Shown: positions 36,512-48,805 of the stretch, in pieces
Position numbering within the stretch: position 1 is the first letter of the stretch
Layout: each line of letters begins with the position of its first letter
NCBI GenBank assembly: GCA_900239685.1
Contig: OENT01000352.1
Coordinates: forward strand, 1 to 64,000
From: Rotaria macrura
Lineage: Eukaryota; Rotifera; Eurotatoria; Philodinida; Philodinidae
Direction of reading: 5' to 3'
DNA: 64,000 bases
The notes under the pieces: model-generated
What the model was told of the DNA's origin: nothing
The model's input: the letters and a program-made list of their open reading frames with translations, nothing else
Databases searched by the model: none
Made by a program: the position numbers and the translations under genes

Positions 36512-38998
36512 ATGAATGAAAATAACAAAGAGATTTTCTTTACAACATTGTCCAATGATAAACATCTGAGTTCATTCGTTTTAAATCACGAAGATAACAT
36601 AAACAATGATGTTAGCACATCAAATAAATTTAGTGATTCAGCAACAGACAATGATGAAGCTGAAAAAATTTTTAATCAAACTGAACTTCAAGATACATCA
36701 CTGAATATAATTCCTAATGCTGAAAGTATGGTTCATATGGGAAGTAGCATCATGTAACCAAAAAGAAACGACTTCTATTTTATTAAAAATAACAAACACT
36801 CGAAACCTAGTTGTCTTTTTCATCTAGACACATTGATGATCCACCATCATCACTGATTGATCATCCAACACACGTAGTTATTCCGAAATCGGTTTATAAT
36901 TATGCTTCAGTTGTTCGACAATCACTAAAAACTCCTCGTCAAACAAAATTAGACCGTGATGTTGCAACTGTATTAGGCTCAGGCGATCCACCACCAGGCT
37001 TCGGTTTTCTACAACCTCTACATTACTATCTTGAACAAACTCGCCCTGTTCCGTTGGAGCCTCTTCGGGTTCGTATGTCACTAATTGTGCGTTGTGTTTT
37101 TTCTTTTCTTTTTAATTCATGCCCATTCTATGGTGAACGAACGAAATACGAAGTGGCGAAAAAGAAATCAATTTGCATTCGAGTGTAGTAAGACATTTGT
37201 GACCATGCTCAGCAACATAAGCACAAAAATATTCGCTTTTCATTCGTAAAACGATCTTCGAGGAGAGGAAAAAATGAAAACGACATCGAATGAAACGATG
37301 TCTTTCACTTTTTGCTTCTGATTTTTTTACATTTTCATCAATAGGGCGTGAAAGTTTTATTATTACAAATATGTACATTTACGTTTCTTACTTCACTCAA
37401 ACTTGCAGATATTTATTATTTTTTTCAACTTAGCCATAGATAAGGTCATTTCTTCAGCTTAATTAAGTACGGCGTTCTTTTTAAATCAATTAGATTTCAT
37501 AGAACATATGTTATTGATGAAAATTGATTAAAAATGGTTTCCCTTTTATGCATACAAATAAGCCAGAGAAATCTCTTCGAAAAAAAAAGATTCTGTTTCA
37601 ATACAGAAACCAATGAAAAGATCATATAACTACTTGTAGAAGACTTGTTCATTTTTCGGCTGATTGAAAGACTTCATGATTATTTTAAGACTATGTTTTT
37701 TTCAGTGAAAAGGCGTTCATTTATGAAATAAAAATCATGCCATTTCATATCCATGGTAATTTTCTATTCTATAGGTTTGGCGAGGTTATAACGGGCACGT
37801 CTATTTCTCACCGATTCAAGTGCGACAATTTGAAAGTAAACGACCCAATTCATCATCAAAATCACTGAAATCTTCCGAAACTCTAAGTCTTCCATTGATA
37901 AGGAAAGCAGGAATCGAACAATCAAATACAATTTTAACTGAATACAAGAAAGGAAGAAATTCAACACAGAAATCTTACAACACTGAAGAACGACATAACA
38001 ACGAGCATTCATCAGCAAAGAAAAAGTCGCCAACAGGAATACTTACAAATGTCAAATCATTGACAAGTGATAGCGAATTTAAACACCAAACATTCGAATC
38101 ATTTATTGACGAAACAGATAATAAACAAGAATCAGACAAAATGTGGCAATCAGTTGTTACCTGCGCACATGTTCAAACAAAGCCAATATCAAAACGAAGC
38201 TTAAATGCTATAGAAGATTTACAAGTTTTACAACAAGAACAATCGTTACAAGATCCAACAGGTTACAATCGACAAGTATTACCAAACATTCGACCTGTAC
38301 CAAAATCAAAATTTGTCTATAAAGGATTAGCATATAAAGAGAGTCAAAAGTTGCCCGGCATTGGCATTGGCAGTGGTGGTGGTGATGATGACGATGAAAC
38401 TACATTACAAAAACCATTAGTATCTTACAATCTTGCACAAGCTTATGCTCGGTATGAAATTAATGCTGCACGAGCCAAACAAGGTCTACGACAACCACCA
38501 CCAACTGCTGTAACAGCTGCTTTTTTGAAAGATCATCATTCTCCAATAACGGGATCATTCGATCTACGTGAAATGAGAAAACGTATTGTAAGAGGTACAA
38601 CTCTTGCCTATAGGCCACCACCACAATCAGTTGCATGGACACCAGGTCGAGCTGATCATCGATCAGCATTAGGTTCAGAGGTATTTGTATACACACGGGG
38701 TTTAAACACATTAATCCATGCACCATTATCACACATATGTGAAGCACATCCGCGAACAGATATCACTATACGTACTGCATCAAATCTTGCACAAAACTAT
38801 AGAATGACTTCGACAGGCAATAATATCAATATTCTATACTTGTAGACTGCTATTCGTCGGCCATCAACGTCAAAATCGTCCATTCCACAAAAGCAAACAA
38901 CTGTTATTGAAATGCCAATTTTAGCAAAAAATATTAATCAAGCACGAAGTACTTCACGTTTTACAAATACATCAGAAATAGCTGCTACTGTGTCATAA
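36512..38998 (+). CDS. uncharacterised ~520-aa protein, Pro/Ser-rich
   Basis: Exons 36512-36753, 36828-37068 and 37775 onward; phases agree. Exon 3 reads to a TAG at 38843-38845 (517 aa). Directly after that TAG the same frame stays open for a further 50 codons to a TAA at 38996-38998, and the TAG sits in an acceptor-like context (ACTTGTAG). I cannot find a donor that removes the TAG and keeps the frame without deleting coding-like sequence, so the C-terminus is uncertain. The protein has an acidic Asn-rich N-terminus, DPPPGFGFLQPLHYYLEQ in exon 2, a Gly/Asp run and PPPQSVAWTPGRADHRS late in exon 3. No signal peptide, membrane span or known domain was recognised. Confidence 0.75.
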
Positions 38999-41900
38999 AA
39001 AATAAATAAATATATGCATATGTTTATTTTATACATAATTACATGCAGACAATCTAGTCATCATCTCATTTCGAGAAAAAAAGACATACAAAAATCAAAC
39101 AAACTAACAGAACTGTGTTCAGCGCATTTTAATTAATAAACAAACAAAGACCAAATTTTAGGGTATCTATGATGTCACTTTTGAAAACAAAAACCGAGTC
39201 ATATGTTTACACGTGGAAATGCCTCTGCAGAATAGAAAGTTGAAAAAACATCAGTTCTTTCAACAGATTTTAAAACTGAAAGGTTCTAAAACTTTAGTGG
39301 ACAATCATATTAGCAACATATGACTGAAAAGAATTGCCTTATCAAAATGAAATAGCACAAGTCGTCCCACAATAATTCAAAGTACACGCCATGAAAAGAA
39401 ACGACACACGGCAACGCCAATTGACGTGCCTCAAAATATTCGTTTCAGTAATACACATGTTGCCCGTGACGATGTCACGGCAGTGTTTTTTTTTCATCAG
39501 TGAGAATCTGATACGAATCATTTGTATGCATTGTAAACATACGTGTTTATGCAGAATTCGGCATGAAAGAAATTCTTCTGACGTTTCGTTTTCTTTCTCT
39601 TTCTTGAATACCTTTGTTTAATGTGTCTTTGTTCGCATTCTGTATAACTCGCAGAGACAACTGATAATTTTCTTTTACTTTTTTCTTACCAAATCATATA
39701 GATCAGTGTGTGATAAAAACTAGATACCAATAAATAGTATGAAAACAAGCCTGGTGGACTTTTGTCGGAAAGAAAGAAAGAAAAACATATCAATGCGACG
39801 TCTTAAAGCAGCATAGATGAAAACTTCGAAAAATATATTGATGCAAAGTACAGAGGATTTTCGTCATAAAACGTCTACACATCTTTTGATGTAAATTGTC
39901 GTACTTAAGTCAGATACTCAACACAATGAAGACAGTGTTCGCTCAAGCAGTCTGATATATTCTGAAGTCAGAAAGTGTCTCAAAAGTTGTTGTGTCAGAA
40001 AATTTAGAAGAAAGACGGATGGCGCGGCATTGAAAAGAGTCCCATGAAGAGATATCTTTTTCAGAAGCCACTTGAAGATTATTTTCAAACAATGTACTGA
40101 TGTGACACTTTTATTTCAACCTCATCTTGTCATCAGTTAGAAATATAAAAAGAGTTTATCGCATATTGATGTGTGTGAAATGAAGTAACTACTACCTATG
40201 TACAATATGCAACATGCGAACTATAATTAGGAAGTGAAACATTTTTCTAATGCTACTCTTGAATAAGACATCAAGCGAACGCAAACTTCACTAAATCATA
40301 TCAACTACTCATCGATAACAAAACTCTAAAGTACTACAAAGAAATACGGAGAATCATAAACTTTTTCCATACAATACATATTGAAGAATAATTTCTACTG
40401 ACATATTCAATAGTCTAATATCGTCTTTACATCGAGTACTAGTTGTTACTGATAACATAGACGGCTAGCTGAACGCGAAATTTTTACATTCAAATACATG
40501 ATAAGTATTTGGTTTTTGTTACTTTGTGAATGCGCTCGAAAACCACATAGTCCATAAGGCACGATGTTATTTGAATGTTATTTCTCAGACCTAACCTTAG
40601 ACCTTCCATTGGTAATAACCGCATTTATGTTGTTTATGGTAGGCATATTACACATCATGCAGTACATAACATATGATAAACAAAAATAAAATGAATTAAA
40701 TATCTGATTGAATTCGAATATAAGAGCCGAAAAATTGTTCTTGCTTACTTTCTATTTTGAAAAAATTCATCATTATGCAGAAAAATTCCATTCGTGTAAA
40801 AAGAACGACATTACGCAATACAAAAGATCGAAAAATCATATCTGTAAAAAGATCATTCAGGAAATTTGTTTAGTTGTTTTTTAATTTCATGTGTATTCAA
40901 ATGGATGGATGATGTGGAGAAAAACAAAACTAACAACAGGCAACACACATACAGTACAATTGCACACATTCAATAGTTTTTGTGATTTACGACATTTAGA
41001 CAAAAAGAAAAAAGGCAGTTGGAACTCAATTAGAATCTTTTGGTCGAAACAAAAGAAGTCTAATGAAAACGAACCAAAAAGAAACAAACACCATCTAAAG
41101 TGATTAGACAGATGCACACAATCGTTTGTCTTTTGTTCAATATTTCGATACAAATGGACTGTTCGGTGCAAGTATAGAAACTGTGCAAAAGATAAACGCG
41201 AATAGTTTAATTTGCATAGCAACAAAACTATCAAGTTGTTAAGAGTATTTTGTTCATTGGATGAATTAGTAAGAACGAGTATTCACTGTTGACATTGAAA
41301 AAAAGAAAATAAGATGGAATTAAATGTAAGATATACATGTAGAAAAAAAACATACACAAGCAAAAAATCAAACAGGAAAGATATAGATTTATATGTATAT
41401 ATATATACGGAAGTGAATAATAATAGTAATAATAATAATAATAATGTAGTAGAAAAACAAAACTCGTTTGTAAGGCGTGTCGACAAGCTATCAACTTTGC
41501 TGTTGTGAATGTATCTGATAGGTTCGGAAACACGGATTGTCATCAAACATAAATCACGTCTAAATAGAAAAGCAATGACGAAGTTCTGAAATTTTAATTT
41601 TAATTGGAATAGAAAAATGCTTTTTAATGAAATCAAAAATAGACGGCGAAATGATAAACATTTGTCTCGATTCAAATACATATTCTTAGATTACTACGAA
41701 GCACATCAATCGTAGTCGATATTTAGCGTTTTAATCGACCTTGTTACATAAGTTAGTCAAAGAATTCTCGCAGTAGCAATCTAAAATTTCATCCATACTG
41801 TTTTTATGTCTCATGGCAATCTGTTCTTGTCAAAACATTTGTGTTGTATTAAATTACCAATCAGACATCTAACACATATCTATCGTGTATGAAATGTGAA

Positions 41901-44038
41901 ATGCCCTATCCAATTACTTTTGCTTTCAAATAGAAAAACTAGTTTCTGATAAAGCCTTATTGCAACACAAAATCATGCAGAATGAACTTCTGCTTATGAA
42001 CACATTATTTATGCTTCATTTTGTACAATTATAGATTGAACAACATTCTAAGGGAGAGCGTCTGTTCGAGACACGTCATTACTCAACAAAACATCGATTC
42101 CATTAAAGATCTAGTACACAGCGATACATATTAGAATCTTGATTCTAATGCTAGAATATCAGTTTACGAAAAACACTATCAAGATGAACATCTCACTCAA
42201 AGACAACAACGATAAGCATGTCGATATGTGTATTCAAATTATACAGAAATTTGCAAGTGTTATATGAACAATGTCAAATGATGAAAGTTAGATTTATCAT
42301 TTTAAAATGAAATCTGAACGATCGACTAAACTATGGGCAATGCTAGAAAAAGATTCTTCAGCAACAGCCTACAAGTAATCATTCAAATCAAAAAGAATTT
42401 TTTCGTAAGAAGGTTTGTCGACAAATAAATCGTTACATATTCATAAATTTTAAGATAAGTGACTGACAGTCGTTAAAGAAATTCACAAGAACGCCGTTTT
42501 ATGCAAAAAAAACCATCATCAACAACAATCTATATTGGGTTCAATAATGAAATCACTCGCAAATCATGTTGCTTCTAATTATCTTCAATAAGTCAAGAGA
42601 AGAATCAATTTTTTGGCTCATCTGGAGATCGCTGCTGACCTTGCCTTTTCAGACATCTGGCTGTTTAATCAATTGTAAACTAGAATTGGCACATATAAAG
42701 ATGTTACAAGTTCAGCGAAGACAATAATCAAGAAAATCTATAGTACATGAATATACATTCCAGAAGGAGATCCAACGGATAAAACGTTTTATCCAATATT
42801 ATGAGAACTATTACTCTGAACAGACAAGTGAACAATTTTGTTTTCTATGAATAAACATTTCATTGTCCATCTTCTATTTATATATATATATATATATACA
42901 TAGGTGTGTGTCTGTGTGAATCACTAACTGCATACATTTAAATGGAAAATTCGACGGTGTGAATAAGATCACATCTTTTCGTAGCCGAAAACTCTCCTAC
43001 TTCGTGTTTAAAACATTGAAGTAAGTAATGCTGTGTAGCCACTCATCTGTGATTGTTTATCAAACACATGACATTCTTTTTATATCATGCTAATGATTAT
43101 TGATATGCATCTAACATCGCTGTGTCTTATTGATAGATAAGATGACCTCCTGGAAGCGATTAACCTTCAGATCGCACATATGGTATGATAACTATCATAT
43201 AATTTTCATGCGATAATATTTCATCAGGTTGAAGAATAACCAGAGTAATACTATGTATACTTGACTATATCAGTAGACTTTTCTTTTGCATATTTAACCT
43301 TATAGGTCATGCTCGTGTCTTTCGTCTGTTTCCTGTTGACTTTCAATACAAACACGTACTGAGGAAAATAATTTTTCATCCATATACAGAAAAAGATAGT
43401 TGTTCTCTTTCAGACTTCCTAAAATCGCTCACGTCGAACTTTACTTCAAATGTTGCATGTATGAAGTACAATCTCTAACACACTATATTGCATTTACAAG
43501 GAAGAAAAGTCCATCTGTCATAAAATAAATACGTTTATACTTCATAGATACTGAGAGAAAAATTCGTGTCATCAATCAAATAACCGAATGAATTATTAAA
43601 CATGTGCAGAAAGCCACTAGACGCGACTCTACTGAGACTAGAATCAGTAAAAAAATTCCTTAGATTGCACAAATATCCATTGGTAACCTTTATTTTCTGT
43701 TTAATCATCTTATCGATCAAGACCAAAGTATATCTTATCTATTGCAAGGACGTAATCAAGGTAAACTGTTGCAAGATTTTATAGAATGCACTCACTAAAT
43801 AATCATACAATGAAGAATATCGATGGCCTGCTTAGCGAACTAGTTTCATGACTGAACACAAAAAACAAACAGTTTTAACCTTCTGTCACTTTAACAAGAC
43901 TAAACTAAACATTGAAAATTGCAAAGAAATTTTCGAATCAGAATTCGATGGACCCATCGAAATGATTGAACTATTAATTTCTGTATTAATGCATTTTTCA
44001 ATGTTTGATGGCTAGAAGTCCTAATTCAATGAATAATC
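38999..44038. other. 5-kb gene desert
   Basis: No gene, inverted repeat or RNA gene seen. Minor features are an AAT-type triplet run at about 41417-41445 and a TA run at about 42872-42898. The parts adjoining the flanking genes would contain their 3' UTRs. Confidence 0.5.
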
Positions 44039-46183
44039 TCAAACAACACATCGACCTAATATATAATCAATATAACTTACCTCGCGGTAGCTTGGCTCAG
44101 CCTGTATCATAAATTCATCGAAACGCATATAAAGTGTTTCGAATGTCGGGCGATTATCTGGGTTATCTTGCCAACAGGAACACATTATTTGATAATAATG
44201 TTCATGACAATCATGTGGCTGGAAATAAATATCATCAGCATATAAATAAATATATGAGAAACAAATAGATGAAAAGTTTTACTTTAGGCATTCGATAATT
44301 ATTGAGTACTGCTTGTAATGCTTCATTATTTGACATACCAGGATATGGATTTGAACCGTACGTAATTAATTCATGTAAGAGAATACCGAAACTCCATACG
44401 TCAGATTTAGTTGTATACTCTTTTTTTGTGGCTGCTTCTGGCGCTGTCCATTTTATTGGAAATTGTGATTCTCTATCGACCATTAAACGACCACCTTGTA
44501 GAACTTTCGCTAAACCAAAATCGGCTATTTTTACAACATCTAATTCTCCCACAAGTATATTCCGGGCTGAAAGGAATTGAAAAGAAAAACAAATTCTTCG
44601 ATTCATATTCAAGCTTAGCGGCCGTCTCTCTGTCTTTTACCAGCTAAATCACAATGAACATATCGTTTTTGTTCAAGATACGCCATACCTTTGGCTATCT
44701 ACAATAGAAATAAATCATTGACTTTGTGTTTAAATTTCACAAGGAAAAATAAATTTTCATTCTTTACTTGTGCAGCGAAATCGAGTATAGTTTTAAATTT
44801 TAAATTTTTCCCTGGTCCATCACGTAAATAATTCAATAAACATCCATGTGTCATGAATTCCGTCACAATATAGATTGGTTCTTCTTGTGTACATACACCA
44901 TATAAACGTACAATATTTTTATGTAAAAGATCTCTCATGATTTTAGCTTCATCAAGAAATTTATCAACATTACAAACACGATTTTTATTATCCATTTTCA
45001 TGCATTTTATAGCAACATCACGTTGTCCATATTTGCCTCGAAAAACTTCACCGTAATTTCCACGACCGAGTAGTTCAGTGCGTGTAAGTTGCGAACGATC
45101 TAATTCTAATAAACCAGTTCGATCAGCTGGAATAGTTGGTTCAATTTTTCTGCAAGGTCGTGTTAGTAAACAACAAAGACCATCGGGATTTGCTTTAAAA
45201 CGAAACGTAAAAACATGACATTGTTGTAGAAAACAAAATGAAAATTTCGAATTCTTTACCTCGATAATGATCAACAAGATCTTGTAAAGTTTGAAAAACA
45301 CTTTTACTACTAATATAATATAACCCTTGATCAGTTCGACGAATACGATAATGTTTGACATGAAAATGTTTATCTTTACTTAAATCAAGAACTGATAATG
45401 ATTCTTGACCTTCATCAGACAACAAAAGTAAGTCTCAATCAAATTATTGTGAAAGCAAAATGATTACTACACGTCAATATACCTTGATTAGTGTCAGAAG
45501 GCCGAATAAGGAAAGTTCCTTTACCATTATGAGGTTGTTCGAGAAATCTTTCGGCATCACGACGATTGGTTTCAGTAAAATACCATCTAAATAGATGATT
45601 TATCATTACTTTGGAATGCACGACAATCATTCTACTCTAAGAATTTACTCGCATGCTGTCAAATCATTTATAGCTGATATATAATTTGCTGGTACATAGC
45701 CAGCTTGTTTTGTTCGTAAGTTTTTTGCGTGCCACCAATCGTTAAAGCTAGAAAGAAAATCGAACGACGACAACTAATTTAGTTTTATCAAATTAAGAAA
45801 AAACAAACCACTTACGAATATTTATCAATTATTTCTAATCTATCACCTTTACGAAAGCTCAATTCGCCAGTTGATGAAGTGCCATTAAAATCATAATTAG
45901 CTACGTAAATTAATTTAACTTCAAGAAAAAAAAGATAAAGAACCGATTAATATCATAAATAAATAATTTTACTTGAACTAGTTTTATTATAGTGATTCGG
46001 TGTTTGCACTATCGAGGTTCCACCGTAACCATCTGTATATGGATGAATAGTAGGTGTCTGAGGTTGAGTTTGTCTTCGATTAGTATTTCCACTGGTTTTA
46101 GTTTTTGAAGCATCATTCCGACGATCGTCTGTATATGAACTATCACGTTTTTTTTGACCAGAACGACCATTATGGTTTCCCAT
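44039..46183 (-). CDS. Src-type SH3-SH2 non-receptor tyrosine kinase with HCD catalytic loop
   Basis: Nine exons on the minus strand: 45973-46183, 45816-45918, 45649-45747, 45483-45586, 45260-45433, 44768-45192, 44641-44698, 44283-44566, 44039-44218; phases agree, 545 aa (human Src 536). MGNH start fits N-myristoylation. SH3 begins [11 protein letters not shown]2 begins WYF and has the phosphotyrosine-binding FLIRPS. The kinase has a glycine loop (GRGNYG), VAIK lysine, alpha-C glutamate (DEAKIM), DFG and APE. The catalytic loop reads HCDLAARN, not HRDLAARN, and there is no tyrosine between DFG and APE, so the usual autophosphorylation site is missing. The tail tyrosine homologous to Src Y527 is present (AEPSYRE). 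After it, a perfect donor GTAAGT allows splicing, but the frame also reads through 13 more codons; I give the read-through end. Closest in motif style to Src/FRK; orthology is uncertain. Confidence 0.9.
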
Positions 46184-46323
46184 GGAAGTATGATATTCGT
46201 TTTAGGATTGCCGATAAGATCTATTGTTTGTCATAGATAGATGTATGAATATGTTCGTTTGGATTATCTGGAAAGTAAACACACACGAACAAATTAGCTG
46301 ACAATGTCAGATATTGCTTGCTT

Positions 46324-46340
46324 GCTCTTTCTCTCTCACA

Positions 46341-46372
<32 letters not shown>

Positions 46373-46375
46373 ATT
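46324..46375. repeat. (CT)n microsatellite upstream of the kinase gene
   Basis: An interrupted then nearly perfect CT run of about 50 bp, beginning some 140 bp upstream of the kinase start codon, in the probable promoter or 5' UTR region. Confidence 0.9.
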
Positions 46376-46623
46376 GGACCCGCTCGTTCGCACGATGAAC
46401 GTTCATTTAAACGAATGCATTATTTCTACCAATGAAAATCATATGCCAACCTTCATGTTGTCTTTTCATAACACTGAAAGTGCTTAACGGCAAAGATAGA
46501 AAACATTAGTTGATATAAGATAACTTTTTCTTTTATTTTCACGTGACGAATAGAACAATAAAACGAAGTGATTCTTGCAACTAATGACATCTATTACGAC
46601 TTTGGGCTTTTGTTTCTTCTCTC

Positions 46624-46931
46624 TTAATCATTCCAGCGATGGCCGCATTGTACACATTTGTAGAATACTGTCATGGGTTCATCAGCAGAACGTGTTTGCA
46701 TTTGCATAAAATAGGCTTTTCTATGAGAACATTTCGGACACGTTATTTCTGTTTGATCAACATTGTCCATCGATGCAGCGCCACCAAGAACATCGTCGAC
46801 AGCTTTCAAACTTGTGTATTGTCGATCGGTTATTTTAGTTATAATATCACATATATATGGACACGTGTTACACGCTAATCGATTGCATCGATCACCTTGT
46901 TCTACGAATAGCATATTACCGCAACGAGGAC
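46624..46931 (-). CDS. POLR3K: RNA polymerase III subunit RPC10 (POLR3K), 5' exon not located
   Basis: The exon reads from an acceptor (TTTAG at 46932-46936) to a stop at 46624 and encodes residues from about 5 to the end of the ~108-aa family. It has an N-terminal zinc ribbon (CPRCG preceded by a split Cys codon, then CNTCPY), the conserved DDVLGGAA linker, and a TFIIS-like C-terminal ribbon CPKC..CVQCGHRW carrying the acidic hairpin QTRSADEPMT that supports transcript cleavage by Pol III. The first few residues (Met to the first Cys) must come from a tiny upstream exon. I looked through the next ~350 bp and found no matching ATG plus donor. Starting at the internal ATG (46900) would lose half of the first zinc ribbon. 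Confidence 0.95.
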
Positions 46932-48139
46932 CTAAATCAAAATGTAGAAGTGTTGAATAATGATCTATTTATTAATAACATTCTACGACAGATAATAGAA
47001 ATAGATTAAGTTGTAAGAAGACTACGAATCTTGTTAATCATCACTTTTGTCTGCGAAAGCTTTCCCGAGAATTTTAGTTGTTTCTTTCTTCTTTCTTCCT
47101 CCATCTACAATAAAAACAAAGCAAGCTCGATTGTTCCCTTCTAAAAATACTGTCAATTTCTATGAAAATATCATTATCGGCCACTGAACTGTCATAATTC
47201 TTCCCAATCTTCAAACATCGATACTATTTGACATCTCTCTTTCTTTATGATACAATTCGATCTCAGTATGACACAAGCATTGCTTCAGAGTTTCTTTAAT
47301 TTGTTTTTGTGCAAACCAGTTAAATTTATTACCCCTCTATTAAATAGCATATGCATGGTGATCCTCTAAAATGAACAAAAATAAACCTAGGGTAAGGAAG
47401 CGAAGCTAAATTTCATAGAATGTTTCTTTTTGGTCACTGATTCAAGTAATTGCTTTACTTACTTGAAGAATATATCCAAATGAGATTCTTTATGTTAGCT
47501 CTTCCACACAGAGAAATCCAACAAGGATTTATTATTTCGACAGAAAGACAAGAGAAAATATAAACTACATCGATTTTTCTATATTTTATTCGTTTGCTTT
47601 TATCATATACTTGTAAACAATTGATTTTTTAAAATGAAAATAATTAGTGAACATTCTCATACATAAAACAAATGATGAATACTGGTACCCTTCCAGTCAA
47701 AATTACAATATATTTTATTGAAGAATTTCGAAAGTTTGCTCTTCAAAATCTACGATTCTATTCTGAGAATTTTAAAAACAACTGTTTGTGTACTCTCCCG
47801 ATCCTTTTATTTTGTCTTTATATTAACATTGCCAATAGACTTTTCGATGCCCATGTTCGATTATCTACTTCCGTTCGAATCTCTCGATGGTTCTGTTTTC
47901 TACTGTTCAATGAAAGTAATCATTAAGAAACTCTTCTATTAATGATCATGTTCTCTAGTGACATACGAAGCAGAATCAAAAAGGAAATCATCTATAATTA
48001 GATCAAATAGTGTGTAGAATACAATTCAACTTACAAAAAAACATTTTCTCTTTAAAACAATCTTGCAAAAGTAAAAGAAATGATCTGAAAGCAAAATGAA
48101 ATCAATAAGTAATCATTAAGTGACTGAATTCTGTCGGAA
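46932..48139. other. spacer between POLR3K and GNAT genes
   Basis: Should contain the POLR3K first exon and promoter and the acetyltransferase 3' UTR. A minus-strand ORF of 32 codons at about 47005-47103 (Lys/Arg-rich) is the only ATG-initiated frame near POLR3K and does not fit its N-terminus. No repeat element seen. Confidence 0.45.
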
Positions 48140-48679
48140 TTATTCAAAAATGAATGCATATGAATGCAGATCAATATCTTGTCCATTTTTGTGTACACAT
48201 TTACGTAATACTCCTTCAAATAAAAAACCACATTTCTCAACAACTCGCATAGATGCTTTATTCCATGAGAATATTTGTGCTTCAATTCGAATTAAATTTT
48301 TCCGTTCATTTTTTATTATTTCAATTACGTTTTTTACGATTTTAGGCATCAACCCACGATGACAATATGGTTCACCTAACCAATATCCTATTTCGCCTCT
48401 CCTTTCATTTTTAACCGAACGGTAAAGACCACACGCTCCTATTAATTCACTGTTCGTTTGTAAGCGAATGGTAAAATAGCGTGCTGAATTTAATGATTTC
48501 GATTTGACTTTTTCAATAAAATCTTCACCATCCTTCGTTGAATATGGATATGGTATTGCGAGTGTATTCGTATATAATATTGAATTATTCAAATATTTAA
48601 CAAGTGAAGGAATATCTTCATCGGTTAATAGTTCGGTTATATATGTTTCATTATCAATATCATAGTGAGTCGATGCCAT
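48140..48679 (-). CDS. GNAT N-acetyltransferase, RimJ/RimL-like
   Basis: A single uninterrupted exon of 179 aa. I start at the ATG at 48677-48679 (MASTHYD); the acceptor-like CTTTCTTTCAG lies a few bases upstream, implying an intron in the 5' UTR. The protein matches the RimJ/RimL branch of GNAT acetyltransferases: GACGLY, then GEIGYWLGEPYCHRGLM (acetyl-CoA loop region), then RIEAQIFSWNKASMRVVEKC followed by GF and EGVLRK. These enzymes acetylate N-terminal amines or small amines using acetyl-CoA. The substrate cannot be told from sequence. Such proteins are common in bacteria and fungi and scattered in invertebrates, so horizontal acquisition is possible, but the codon use and AT content look like those of its neighbours. 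Confidence 0.9.
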   Translation of the reverse strand: MASTHYDIDNETYITELLTDEDIPSLVKYLNNSILYTNTLAIPYPYSTKDGEDFIEKVKSKSLNSARYFTIRLQTNSELIGACGLYRSVKNERRGEIGYWLGEPYCHRGLMPKIVKNVIEIIKNERKNLIRIEAQIFSWNKASMRVVEKCGFLFEGVLRKCVHKNGQDIDLHSYAFIFE

Positions 48680-48805
48680 TCTATTCTGAAAGAAAGATAA
48701 TAACAAAAAAAACCACGATAAAAGTTAATCTGTTGGCTCGACGGAATCGAAATACTAAACATTAGTTTATTTATGTATGATAGTAAAGAACAAGATGATG
48801 AAATA

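Noticed and set aside
37820-38033. Minus-strand frame 37764-38033 as a gene
   Set aside because: Antisense shadow of exon 3 of the plus-strand gene.
41231-41681. Overlapping minus-strand frames of 100 and 132 codons
   Set aside because: Composition is Phe/Leu/Ile/Ser/Tyr-rich as expected from AT-rich DNA plus a triplet run; no conserved motif.
45195-45260. Extension of the kinase SH2 exon past HYRG
   Set aside because: The GTAAAG donor at 45259 and TTTTAAAG acceptor at 45193 restore the phase and join SH2 to kinase sequence as in the Src family.
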